DNA from: an uncultured Dialister sp.
GTDB taxonomy: Bacteria; Bacillota; Negativicutes; Veillonellales; Dialisteraceae
Assembly (NCBI GenBank): GCA_900543455.1
Contig: UQRR01000059.1
Coordinates: 1 to 13,232 of the forward strand
Length of the DNA stretch: 13,232 nt
Direction of reading: 5' to 3'
Positions 1-6,319 of this stretch are shown here, piece after piece (within the stretch, counting starts at the first letter, position 1; every line of letters starts with the position of its first letter). Both the position numbers and the translations under genes were made by a program. The notes under the pieces are model-generated. The model searched no databases, was not told the origin of the DNA, and was given only the letters and a program-made list of their open reading frames with translations.

Positions 1-60
1 TTGGCCCGCCGTATGTTCAAAAAGCGGAAAAATGGACAGCCAAAAAGATCTGACTGCTGA
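1..60 (+). CDS. possible C-terminal tail of an upstream gene (partial)
   Basis: Frame 1 is open from the window edge to a TGA at 58-60 and encodes a short, very basic tail (LARRMFKKRKNGQPKRSDC). Charge and position fit the end of a cytoplasmic protein, but 19 codons is too little to identify a family or prove coding. The frame of the next gene is also open across this stretch, so the two readings compete. I prefer a gene tail here because the zinc-ribbon gene has its own good ribosome binding site at about 154-163. Confidence 0.25.
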   Translation: MARRMFKKRKNGQPKRSDC

Positions 61-169
61 AGTCTCCCAGTCTACCCAGTCACCACTCCACATTTCCCCC
101 TTTTCCGTTGGGACTGTTCCTCCACGAACCTTTTTCGATTTCCACCAACAAAAAAGAGAGGTGAATCCT

Positions 170-1270
170 ATGGCCGACACGACAGTCAGCTATACCTGTC
201 CGAACTGCGGCGGACCCTTAGACTTTGCGCCCGGCGCGCAGAAAGTCGTGTGTCCGTACTGCGATACCGAGTTCGAGACAAAAATGATCGAAGACCTCTT
301 CGCCAAGAAACAGGAACAGGCGATCGAGGCAGAAAAATCCAAAGAAAAGAAATGGGATACGAAAACAGCCGGCAGCGCATGGAGCGAAGAAGAAGCCGCC
401 ATGATGAAAGTCGTCACCTGCTCCTCCTGCGGCGCTGAGATCGTCTGCGATGAGAATACCATGGCGACCGAGTGCTGCTACTGCGGCAATCCCACCATGA
501 TTCCCGCCCGATTTGATGGGATGCTGAAGCCCGACTCCATCATCCCCTTCAAAAAGACGAAAGAAGAAGCCGTCGCCGCACTGAAAGATTTCTACAAAGG
601 GAAATACCTTCTCCCGTCAGCATTTACGAAGAACAACCGCGTAGAAGCCATCCAGCCGATGTACGTGCCATTCTGGCTCTTCGATGCGGACGTCCGTGCG
701 AGTGCCGTCTTCCGCGCAGAAAGCGACCATGTCATCGATACTCCCGATGAGACGATCACAGAGACCAGCATCTACCGCTGCGAACGAAGCGGGACGATGA
801 GATTTCAAAAAATTCCCGTCGACGGCAGCACGAAGATGGACGACACCTATATGGAAAGCATCGAGCCCTTCCACTACGCAGACCTCGTCCCCTTCTCGAG
901 CGCCTACTTCACCGGCTGCCTCGCAGATAAGTACGACGTCGATGCCAAAGCCTCCGAGCCCCGCGCCTCCGCGCGCATCGAAGAAAGTGCCGTTGGCGTC
1001 CTTGAAAGCACCGTCACCGGCTACACCCGCACCCATGCCGAAGACCGCATGGTAGAGAAAGAAGAAAATAACGTCTCTTACGCGATGGTGCCCGTCTGGA
1101 TCCTCACCACCCGCTACAAGGGCGTACCCTACACCTTCATGATGAATGGACAGACAGGAAAGATCGTAGGAAGCCTGCCCTACGACAATGCGAAATCCTT
1201 CCTCTACATGGGCATCACCACCCTCGTGCTTCTCCCGATTTTCTATTTCCTTTTGCGGCTTTTCATGTAA
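170..1270 (+). CDS. membrane-anchored double zinc-ribbon protein (YdjG-like)
   Basis: This 366-residue protein has no established reaction. Two zinc ribbons are visible at the N-terminus: C10/C13 with C28/C31 (CPNCGG, CPYC), and C84/C87 with C102/C105 (CSSCG, CCYCG). A charged Lys/Glu-rich linker lies between them. A long soluble middle domain with several PxWxF/PVWxL-type motifs follows, and a single hydrophobic helix at about 343-365 ends the chain, so it is probably tail-anchored with the ribbons in the cytoplasm. The start at 170 is chosen because a GAGGTGA-type site sits just upstream; an in-frame ATG at 32 exists and the frame stays open to the window edge, but the extra residues are low-complexity and unlike the family. 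The TPM-domain gene starts 11 bp downstream. In B. subtilis ydjG and ydjH pair in the same order, and I infer a shared envelope-associated role. Family call is solid; function is unknown. Confidence 0.85.
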   Translation: MADTTVSYTCPNCGGPLDFAPGAQKVVCPYCDTEFETKMIEDLFAKKQEQAIEAEKSKEKKWDTKTAGSAWSEEEAAMMKVVTCSSCGAEIVCDENTMATECCYCGNPTMIPARFDGMLKPDSIIPFKKTKEEAVAALKDFYKGKYLLPSAFTKNNRVEAIQPMYVPFWLFDADVRASAVFRAESDHVIDTPDETITETSIYRCERSGTMRFQKIPVDGSTKMDDTYMESIEPFHYADLVPFSSAYFTGCLADKYDVDAKASEPRASARIEESAVGVLESTVTGYTRTHAEDRMVEKEENNVSYAMVPVWILTTRYKGVPYTFMMNGQTGKIVGSLPYDNAKSFLYMGITTLVLLPIFYFLLRLFM

Positions 1271-1281
1271 GGAGGACCGCC

Positions 1282-2058
1282 ATGAAAAAACTATGCAGCA
1301 TCCTCCTCGCGCTTGTGGCGATCTTCTCCCTGCTCTCCGGCATCGACGCCCTCGCGAAGACACCTTCTCTCGTAGACGATGCGAAGCTCCTCACGAAAGA
1401 AGAGAAGAAAGACATCAGAGACGCCCTCGAAGCCGTCGAAGAGAAATACCAAGTCCGCGTGGCCATCGTCACCGTGAAGTCCACCGGAGGGAAGGAAACC
1501 GGGACATACGCCAACCAAGTCTTGGACAAAGCCTACACCGATGGTGAAAACGGAAACATGGTCCTCATCCTTGCGATGGATACCCGCGACGCCTATATTT
1601 CCACGGATAACGCCATGCGCGCCAAAATCACCGACGAAGCCGGCATAGACTACCTCTTCGACGGTTTCCACCAGCAGCTGAAAGACGACCGGTACGCCGA
1701 CGCCTTCCTCGCCTATGCATCTCGCGTGGACGAGATGCTCGACTACTATCAGACAGAAGGCGAAGCCTACGATCCGGACGCAGACATCGACTTCTATGTG
1801 GCCTTCGGTCTTGCGCTCATCATGGCACTCATCTTCGGCTTCGTCGTCCGCTACAGCCTCATCGCCTCCATGAGCAACGTCCGCCGCCAGACAGCAGCCG
1901 ACGCCTACCTTGTGAAAAAGAGCTTCCACTTGACGGATCAGAATGATACCTTCCTCTTCATGAACATCACCCGCACTCCGAAAGAAAAAGACCGGGACAG
2001 AGACGGCGGAGGCTCCGCCGCCGATGGCAGCCACGGCGGGGGAGGAAGACACTTTTAG
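1282..2058 (+). CDS. TPM-domain membrane protein (YdjH/YgcG-like)
   Basis: The 258-residue protein starts with a signal peptide (residues 1-25, KKLCSILLALVAIFSLL, ending ALA). A TPM (Psb32/YgcG-type) domain follows at about 28-155, with the family opening LVDDAKLLTKEE and the core MVLILAMDTRDAYIST. A transmembrane helix spans about 172-190, and the C-terminus is a charged, glycine-rich tail ending GGGGRHF. The domain is expected outside the membrane. TPM domains have been described as phosphatases in plants and as membrane-protein assembly factors, but no activity can be assigned here. AAGGAGG at 1269-1275 sits 6 nt before the ATG and overlaps the end of the zinc-ribbon gene, so the two are almost certainly cotranscribed. 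The SPFH-type partner (ydjI) found beside such pairs in Bacillus is absent downstream; repeat sequence follows the stop immediately. Confidence 0.85.
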   Translation: MKKLCSILLALVAIFSLLSGIDALAKTPSLVDDAKLLTKEEKKDIRDALEAVEEKYQVRVAIVTVKSTGGKETGTYANQVLDKAYTDGENGNMVLILAMDTRDAYISTDNAMRAKITDEAGIDYLFDGFHQQLKDDRYADAFLAYASRVDEMLDYYQTEGEAYDPDADIDFYVAFGLALIMALIFGFVVRYSLIASMSNVRRQTAADAYLVKKSFHLTDQNDTFLFMNITRTPKEKDRDRDGGGSAADGSHGGGGRHF

Positions 2059-2059
2059 G

Positions 2060-2225
2060 GGTTCGGGGTTCAGGTTGATGGGTTCAATAGGTTCAACGGG
2101 TTCTGAAGGTTCAAAAGGGGTGGTGCGGCGCATCAAAACTGGAAAGCGCCGCGAAGTATAAATAAGGCGATGCCCGAAAGTGGTATTTAAGTCACCAGTC
2201 ACTAGTCACTAGTCACTAGTCACCA
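2060..2225 (+). repeat. intergenic composite repeat, family A copy 1 (divergent)
   Basis: Fills the gap between the TPM gene and the next CDS. It begins with degenerate GGGTTC-type repeats (about 2060-2120). The family hairpin GCGGCGC (2125-2131) / GCGCCGC (2146-2152) follows with a 14-nt loop. A second possible stem, TAAATA (2159-2164) / TATTTA (2184-2189), occupies the place of hairpin 2 in the other copies but with unrelated sequence. The tail is five in-phase heptamers of GTCACTA/GTCACCA type at 2191-2225. It lacks the AATGAGA heptamers of the other copies. No promoter or terminator is evident. Confidence 0.75.
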
Positions 2226-2258
2226 TTTCCTGTTGATAAAAGAAAGGAGAGGATCCCC

Positions 2259-3014
2259 ATGTGGAAACATACCTGTCAATATCTTATCCTGCTCGCCCTC
2301 GCGGCCCTGCCATGCGCGCATCCCGCACAGGCCGCCATGATGGTACAGGACGCAGAAGAGCAGATCCATCTCATCGCAGAGAGCCGCGACGTCTGGGAAC
2401 TGGCAGAGCCCGGAATGGACACCGTCGGCTATATGTGCAGCGACCTGGACGGCAATGGCCGCCTCGAAATCCTCGTCGCCGAATCCGGCGGCACAGGACT
2501 CTCCACATATACACGGATTTACGAAGTGAATGAAGCGAAAGACGCGCTCATCCCCTGCAGGAAATCATGGCCCGATGAGCGCCCCGAAGCCGATGTCATG
2601 ATGACAAACTACGTGCCGATGAGCGTGAACGGCATCGATGGCATCCAGTGGTACTCCTTCACCGACGAATACCGCGACGGCGCCGAGTATGGCACAGCGA
2701 ACCTCGCCCTCTCCCTGCAGGACGGGACACTCCACGCGAAAACCATCGCCACGACCCACACCTTCTACGATGACGCCGGCCGTCCGCACGTATCCTACGA
2801 AAATGCAGCCGGCGCCATGATTTCCGAAAAAGCCTACCACAAGACACTGGAAAATGTCTTCGCCCATTCGGAAACCACCCTCGTCACCTTCCCATGGCTC
2901 ATCTATCATCGGGACACCTTTCACGAGTGGAAAGACAAAAGCCCGACAGACATCTACATCATGCTCCTCGACACCTATCTGAACTTCAGCGGAGAAAAAG
3001 AGGGGATGGGGTGA
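2259..3014 (+). CDS. secreted protein of unknown function with a DxDGNG motif
   Basis: A 251-residue protein that I do not recognise as a named family. Residues 1-26 form a signal peptide (hydrophobic LILLALAALP, then AQAA), so export is expected; there is no lipobox and no later membrane helix. DLDGNGRLE at 62-70, followed by ILVAESGGTG, resembles the calcium loop of EF-hand, dockerin or FG-GAP-type repeats, and calcium binding is an inference from that single motif. The rest is mixed beta-type sequence rich in Tyr, Thr and Asp. The start is supported by AAGGAG at 2244-2249, 9 nt before the ATG. A family A repeat separates it from the TPM gene, and a repeat mosaic follows, so it may be a single-gene transcript ending at the hairpin at 3505-3542. 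Confidence 0.75.
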   Translation: MWKHTCQYLILLALAALPCAHPAQAAMMVQDAEEQIHLIAESRDVWELAEPGMDTVGYMCSDLDGNGRLEILVAESGGTGLSTYTRIYEVNEAKDALIPCRKSWPDERPEADVMMTNYVPMSVNGIDGIQWYSFTDEYRDGAEYGTANLALSLQDGTLHAKTIATTHTFYDDAGRPHVSYENAAGAMISEKAYHKTLENVFAHSETTLVTFPWLIYHRDTFHEWKDKSPTDIYIMLLDTYLNFSGEKEGMG

Positions 3015-3026
3015 TGTCCCCGAGCC

Positions 3027-3186
3027 GTCATCCCGAGCGAAGCCGAGGGATCTTCCTGGCAGAAGGGAAAAAGGTGAGTGTGAGATAGCGTAGGAAACCT
3101 GCAAACCGGTAGAGCCATCCGACAAGAAAACGGGTGTGTCAGAAAGATTTCTCGACTTCGCCCCTCATGACGATACGGGGATGAGG
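3027..3186 (+). repeat. dispersed inverted-end repeat, family B copy 1
   Basis: The left end GTCATCCCGAGCGAAGCCG and the right end (TTTCTCGACTTCG ... CATGACGATAC) are imperfect inverted copies of each other over about 27 bp. The interior of about 105 bp is nearly identical to copy 2 at 3342-3498, as a direct repeat. It begins 12 bp after the preceding stop codon. No ORF in it looks coding. The GTCATCCCGAGCGAAG motif is one I recognise from intergenic regions of many bacterial genomes. Confidence 0.85.
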
Positions 3187-3200
3187 ATAGTCAAACATGC

Positions 3201-3311
3201 GGGAGGCCAACCTCCGCCCTTCCGGGGCACCTCCTTCCGGAGAAAGGAGGGTGAGAGTCGTACCCCCTTCCTTTGGAAGGGGGATGCCCGAAGGGCAGGG
3301 GGTTGGCTCCC
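3201..3311. repeat. palindromic intergenic element D
   Basis: About 110 bp forming one imperfect palindrome. The outer arms are GGGAGGCCAACCTCCGCCC on the left and the inverse of GGGCAGGGGGTTGGCTCCC on the right. Two internal hairpins sit back to back: CCTCCTT/AAGGAGG (about 3230-3250) and CCCCCTTCC/GGAAGGGGG (about 3271-3291). A 12-bp centre, about 3251-3265, links them. It lies exactly between the two direct copies of family B. No coding potential was seen. It resembles palindromic MITE-like repeats common in gut Firmicutes genomes. Confidence 0.75.
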
Positions 3312-3341
3312 ACGGATGATAGACAGCGCTCTTCCCGCAAT

Positions 3342-3498
3342 GTCATCCCGAGCGAAGCCGAGGGATCGTCATAGCAGAAGGGAAAATGGTGAGTGTGAGA
3401 TCGCGTAGGAAACATACAAACCAGTAGAGCCATCTGGTAAGAAAACGGGTGTGCAAGAAAGATTTCTCGACTTCGCTCGAAATGACGATACGGGGATG
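3342..3498 (+). repeat. dispersed inverted-end repeat, family B copy 2
   Basis: Second direct copy of the unit at 3027-3186, with matching ends and the same interior blocks (GTGAGTGTGAGAT, GCGTAGGAAAC, AGAAAACGGGTGTG). Its right end keeps the full TTCGCTCGAAATGACGATAC, whereas copy 1 is altered there. The internal mini-hairpin CCAG/CTGG at 3421-3437 changes to CCGG/CCGA in copy 1. It stops a few bases before the terminator. Confidence 0.85.
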
Positions 3499-3504
3499 AA
3501 GGCA

Positions 3505-3542
3505 AAAAACCGTCCTGCAAAATCATTTGCAGGACGGTTTTT
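3505..3542. terminator. bidirectional rho-independent terminator
   Basis: A perfect 17-bp stem (AAAAACCGTCCTGCAAA at 3505-3521 and its complement at 3526-3542) with a 4-nt loop. The A-rich left flank and T-rich right flank give a U-tract in both directions. It lies between the rightward gene ending at 3014 and the leftward operon ending at 3726, so it can serve both. Confidence 0.9.
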
Positions 3543-3550
3543 GTACCGCT

Positions 3551-3713
3551 AGGGAAACACTGATTAAATCGTTGTCAGATTTTACTCTTGAATTTTTATA
3601 CATGACGAGGAATAGCCTGACGCGAATAGCGAGCTATTTAAGGAAGGCTATGACGAAGTGATGTATAAAAATTCTTGTGGAATCTGACTCTGCGATTTAA
3701 TCAGCGTTTCCCT
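3551..3713. mobile_element. non-autonomous inverted-repeat element C (MITE-like)
   Basis: About 163 bp with terminal inverted repeats of about 53 bp. The left arm begins AGGGAAACACTGATTAAATC and ends TTTTTATACAT at 3603. The right arm begins ATGTATAAAAATTC at 3661 and ends GATTTAATCAGCGTTTCCCT. The 57-bp centre has its own stem (ATAGCCT/AGGCTAT). There is no ORF for a transposase and no clear target duplication. It lies 12 bp beyond the end of nadD, so nadD transcripts would run into it before the terminator. Confidence 0.8.
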
Positions 3714-3725
3714 AAGCTTTCCGCA

Positions 3726-4328
3726 TCATTCATACAAATGATTTTCCCTGATGATCTCGATCACCGGATCCGGGATAAAGTAGCGCACCGATTTCTTCTC
3801 AGCGATCCAGCGCCGAAGGATGGTAGAGGAAATATCCAGCTCGGGCGTCTTTAGAAAATGAATCTTTTCTCGTCCCAACTCCCCGAAGTAAGCGATGGAC
3901 TTCTGGATCTCGCTTTCATTGCCCGGACGGCTCGCACAGATGAAATGGCAGGCAGAAAGAAGCTCCCTGTTGTATTTCCATGTCGGCAGATCCGCCACGG
4001 CATCAGTGCCGCAGATGAAGTAGAATTCATACGCATCGCCAAACTCACGCTGGAGAATGCGGATGGTATCCACCGTATAGGAAGGGCCTTTGCGATCGCG
4101 CTCTATGGGCGAAATCATGAAATGTCCATTTCCTTCGATGGCTTTTTCCACCATCGCATAGCGGATATCCTTGTCGATATGGTGCATGTCCTTATTCGGC
4201 GTATCCCCGGACGGGATAAAAAGCACCTTGCCCAGAGAAAACTCCTGCCAGGCCGCTTCTGCAATCACCAGATGTCCTACATGAATGGGATTGAAAGAAC
4301 CGCCAAAAATTCCTATCCGTTCAGCCAT
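3726..4328 (-). CDS. nadD: nicotinate-nucleotide adenylyltransferase
   Basis: This cytoplasmic enzyme joins ATP and nicotinate mononucleotide to give deamido-NAD, a step shared by de novo and salvage NAD synthesis. The 200-residue product has the nucleotidyltransferase signature GGSFNPIHVGHL at 9-20, the ICGTDAVADLPTWK segment at about 105-118 and ISSTILRR at 166-173 (the ISSTxxR motif); length is normal for the family. ATG at 4328 is chosen because it begins directly before the conserved IGIFGGSF strand; an upstream in-frame TTG at 4361 would add 11 atypical residues. There is no clear Shine-Dalgarno, and the start overlaps the end of the small upstream ORF by 16 bp, which suggests translational coupling. 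The usual PPHK loop reads TPNKD here (residues 43-47), a modest departure. The product call is firm. Confidence 0.96.
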   Translation of the reverse strand: MAERIGIFGGSFNPIHVGHLVIAEAAWQEFSLGKVLFIPSGDTPNKDMHHIDKDIRYAMVEKAIEGNGHFMISPIERDRKGPSYTVDTIRILQREFGDAYEFYFICGTDAVADLPTWKYNRELLSACHFICASRPGNESEIQKSIAYFGELGREKIHFLKTPELDISSTILRRWIAEKKSVRYFIPDPVIEIIRENHLYE

Positions 4329-4510
4329 AGATACAGCACCGTTTCGCACACTAAAATACAAACTGCCCAGAATGCCAAAAGCTCGAGAATATGGGACAGT
4401 TCAAATTTCCCTTTCGGATGGCGGGTATAGTAGTACGCCATCCAGTATAGTTTTTCTGAAAATTTCATTTTGTCTGCCAGCAGAAATCTCTTCACTTTCT
4501 GGCGCTTCAC
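4313..4510 (-). CDS. small membrane protein of unknown function
   Basis: A 65-residue ORF between proB and nadD. It has a basic N-terminus (MKRQKVKRFLLADKMKF), an aromatic stretch (LYWMAYYYTRH) and one strongly hydrophobic segment at about 41-62 (ILELLAFWAVCILVCETVLYLW), predicting a single-pass membrane protein. The start shown is GTG, 22 nt after the proB stop, without a convincing ribosome binding site; an in-frame ATG at 4468 would give 51 residues. It overlaps nadD by 16 bp and fills a slot that would otherwise be an unusual gap in a tight operon, which favours a real gene. I do not recognise a family. Confidence 0.6.
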   Translation of the reverse strand: MKRQKVKRFLLADKMKFSEKLYWMAYYYTRHPKGKFELSHILELLAFWAVCILVCETVLYLWLNG

Positions 4511-4532
4511 CCCATAAAACCAGCGGGAAACG

Positions 4533-5675
4533 TTATCTCATCACCAAGAGATTGTCTCTGTGGATGACCGTATCATAGGGCGCTGCCATGCCGAGAGCCT
4601 CGGAAAGCCCTTCGGTGCGATGTCCCATGATCTTCTGTACATCTTCACTGCTGTAGTGGGAAATACCGCGGGCCAGTTCTTGATCCTCAAAGTACACGGC
4701 AACCGTATCCCCATCACTGAAAGCGCCTTTTACATCAATGATACCGACAGGAAGGAGTGAAGAGCCCTTTTCAAGGAGCGCCTTTCTGCATCCCTCATCG
4801 ACGAAGATCTTGCCTTTGACCGCCGTACCGATGATGATATCCCGCTTCTTCAGCTGCGGATGCACATTTTCACCACGGAAGAGTGTCCCGATCTCCTCCC
4901 CATCCATGATGCGCAGCAGGACTTCTTTCTCATCGCTTTTCGCAATGATCATATCAATGCCAGAATGCACGCAGATCTCCGCTGCCTGGATCTTCGTATA
5001 CATGCCGCCCGTACCGCGCGCTGTACCCGCGCCGCCGGCAATGGAAAAAAGCTCACGGGAGAAGGCGGGGACTTCATGGATCAGCTCTGCATCCGGATGA
5101 CTCTTCGGATCCTTCGTATACAGGCCCTGAATGTCGGAAAGAATGATCAAAAGGTCGGCTTCGGCCACGCTTGCGACGATGGCAGACAGCGTGTCATTGT
5201 CGCCAATCTTGATCTCATCTGCGGATACCGCATCATTTTCATTCACGATCGGGATCGCTCCAAGTTCAAGAAGTGCCTGAATGGTACCTCGCATGTAGAG
5301 ATAGCGCTTCGAATTCACCGCATCGCCCTTCGTGAAAAGGAGCTGCCCAACGGTCTGCCCGTATTCATGGAAGAGATGCTCATAGGTATTCATGAGCGCG
5401 CCCTGCCCCACGGCCGCCGCTGCCTGTTTGTAAGGCAGGAAATCCGGCTTCTTATGAAATCCCAACATGGGCAGTCCCACGCCGATCGCCCCCGAAGTGA
5501 CGAGTACCACATCAAGACCGCGGTTTTTGAGGTCAGCAAGCTGCCGCGTCAGATGATCCAGGTAGCGGAAATTCACTTTCCCATTTTCATAGGTGATCGA
5601 GCTGGTACCGACCTTCACGACCACACGCTTTTTCTTCAGAATCGCTCCGCGATCTCCGGTCTTAAGGTAATTCAT
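4533..5675 (-). CDS. proB: glutamate 5-kinase
   Basis: Catalyses ATP-dependent phosphorylation of glutamate, the first and feedback-controlled step of proline synthesis, in the cytoplasm. The 380-residue protein has an amino-acid kinase domain: VVVKVGTSSIT (18-28), VTSGAIGVG (59-67), IPIVNENDAVS (141-151), IGDNDTLSA (157-165) and GTGGMYTKIQAA (221-232). A C-terminal PUA domain follows from about 281, as in full-length bacterial ProB. ATG at 5675 overlaps the yhbY stop by 14 bp; the longer frame from 5711 adds a lysine/arginine run inside yhbY and is unlikely. The upstream site is weak (AAGAAG), consistent with coupling to yhbY. The usual partner proA is not adjacent, so the next pathway enzyme must be encoded elsewhere. 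Confidence 0.96.
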   Translation of the reverse strand: MNYLKTGDRGAILKKKRVVVKVGTSSITYENGKVNFRYLDHLTRQLADLKNRGLDVVLVTSGAIGVGLPMLGFHKKPDFLPYKQAAAAVGQGALMNTYEHLFHEYGQTVGQLLFTKGDAVNSKRYLYMRGTIQALLELGAIPIVNENDAVSADEIKIGDNDTLSAIVASVAEADLLIILSDIQGLYTKDPKSHPDAELIHEVPAFSRELFSIAGGAGTARGTGGMYTKIQAAEICVHSGIDMIIAKSDEKEVLLRIMDGEEIGTLFRGENVHPQLKKRDIIIGTAVKGKIFVDEGCRKALLEKGSSLLPVGIIDVKGAFSDGDTVAVYFEDQELARGISHYSSEDVQKIMGHRTEGLSEALGMAAPYDTVIHRDNLLVMR

Positions 5676-5952
5676 AGTGCGACTTCTTTTCTTTTTTCTT
5701 GAAAAGAACACAGTTTCTGCCGATGATCTGCACGATCTCGCAGGAGAGATGCCCTGCGAGGTAGAGAGCGGTGCTCTTGATATCTTCGTCCGAATTCTGA
5801 TTGATCTTCACTTTGATCAGTTCGCGTGCCGTCAAGACGTCATCCACACTCTGGATGACCGTCTCACTCATGCCGTCTTTACCAATCTGCACGACCGCCG
5901 GCAGCTGCACAGCAAGAGCTTTTAAGTATTGTTTCTGTTTTCCTGTAAGCAT
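5662..5952 (-). CDS. yhbY: YhbY/CRM-domain RNA-binding protein
   Basis: A 96-residue single CRM-domain (CRS1_YhbY) protein. Members associate with pre-50S ribosomal particles and bind RNA through a GxxG loop; here the loop is IGKDGMSE at about 23-30. The opening LTGKQKQYLKALA and the ending IVQIIGRNCVLFKKK are typical. The start at 5952 is fixed by AAGGAG 9 nt upstream and by the family's N-terminus; the frame stays open further upstream through a family A repeat, but that extension is not protein-like. It is the first gene of the leftward yhbY-proB-small ORF-nadD operon. No clear promoter was found in the repeat-filled gap before it. YqeI of B. subtilis is the equivalent gene and lies beside nadD there too. 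Confidence 0.94.
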   Translation of the reverse strand: MLTGKQKQYLKALAVQLPAVVQIGKDGMSETVIQSVDDVLTARELIKVKINQNSDEDIKSTALYLAGHLSCEIVQIIGRNCVLFKKKEKKSHYELP

Positions 5953-6004
5953 GGAAAAAACTCCTTGGTTAAAATGATTTATGGGTTTATGATTCTGGGT
6001 TAGC

Positions 6005-6230
6005 CTCTGGGGGCGGCTCGCCCCTTGATTACGTTTGAAAGTCTCGATTGAATGAGAAATTAGAAATGAGAAATGCGAAATGGTGGTGCGGCGCATAAAA
6101 ATATGGAAGCGCCGCGGAGGTTTGAAACTAGCGGTTTTCTCGTATCGCAAACCTAATCCCTAGCTACCAGTCACTAGCTACCAGTCACTAGTCACTCCTA
6201 ATCCCTAATCCCTAATCCCTAGCCACTCAT
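6005..6230 (+). repeat. intergenic composite repeat, family A copy 2 (most complete)
   Basis: Fills most of the 367-bp divergent gap between yhbY and the LCP gene. In order: hairpin 0, GGGGCG (6010-6015) / CGCCCC (6019-6024); a leader CTTGATT...GTTTGAAAG; heptamers AATGAGA, AATTAGA, AATGAGA, AATGCGA (about 6050-6080); hairpin 1, GCGGCGC (6088-6094) / GCGCCGC (6109-6115); hairpin 2, AGGTTTG (6118-6124) / CAAACCT (6148-6154); and a heptamer tail of CTAATCC, CTAGCTAC and CAGTCAC types to about 6228. The segment CTCGTATCG inside hairpin 2 matches the outer end of family B elements. Confidence 0.85.
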
Positions 6231-6258
6231 TGAAATACAAGAGTAAAATCGAATAAAG
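6230..6258 (+). promoter_or_regulatory. weak candidate promoter for the LCP-rsfS-cvfB transcript
   Basis: TTGAAA at 6230-6235 matches five of six -35 bases. The -10 candidate ATAAAG at 6253-6258, at 17-bp spacing, is poor. It lies just past the family A tail and 62 bp before the LCP start, which is the reason it is listed. Confidence 0.25.
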
Positions 6259-6319
6259 ATTGAATCGGGAAGTGATTTCGCGCCGGTCTATACGTGAAGG
6301 AGGTTTTACCTCAAAGGTT

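Noticed and set aside
2125..2152. GCGGCGC/GCGCCGC hairpin as a terminator
   Set aside because: No T-run follows it in any copy, and real U-tract terminators occur separately at 3505, 8728 and 13191.
1291..2202. Minus-strand open frame of 303 codons
   Set aside because: It is opposite the TPM gene and runs into a family A repeat; the plus strand has a signal peptide, domain and ribosome binding site.
3136..3526. Short ORFs of 90-111 codons in the 3015-3725 gap
   Set aside because: They are made wholly of B and D repeat sequence and lack ribosome binding sites.
5675..5711. Longer proB start at 5711
   Set aside because: It would overlap yhbY by 50 bp and add a Lys/Arg stretch that is simply the yhbY C-terminus in another frame.
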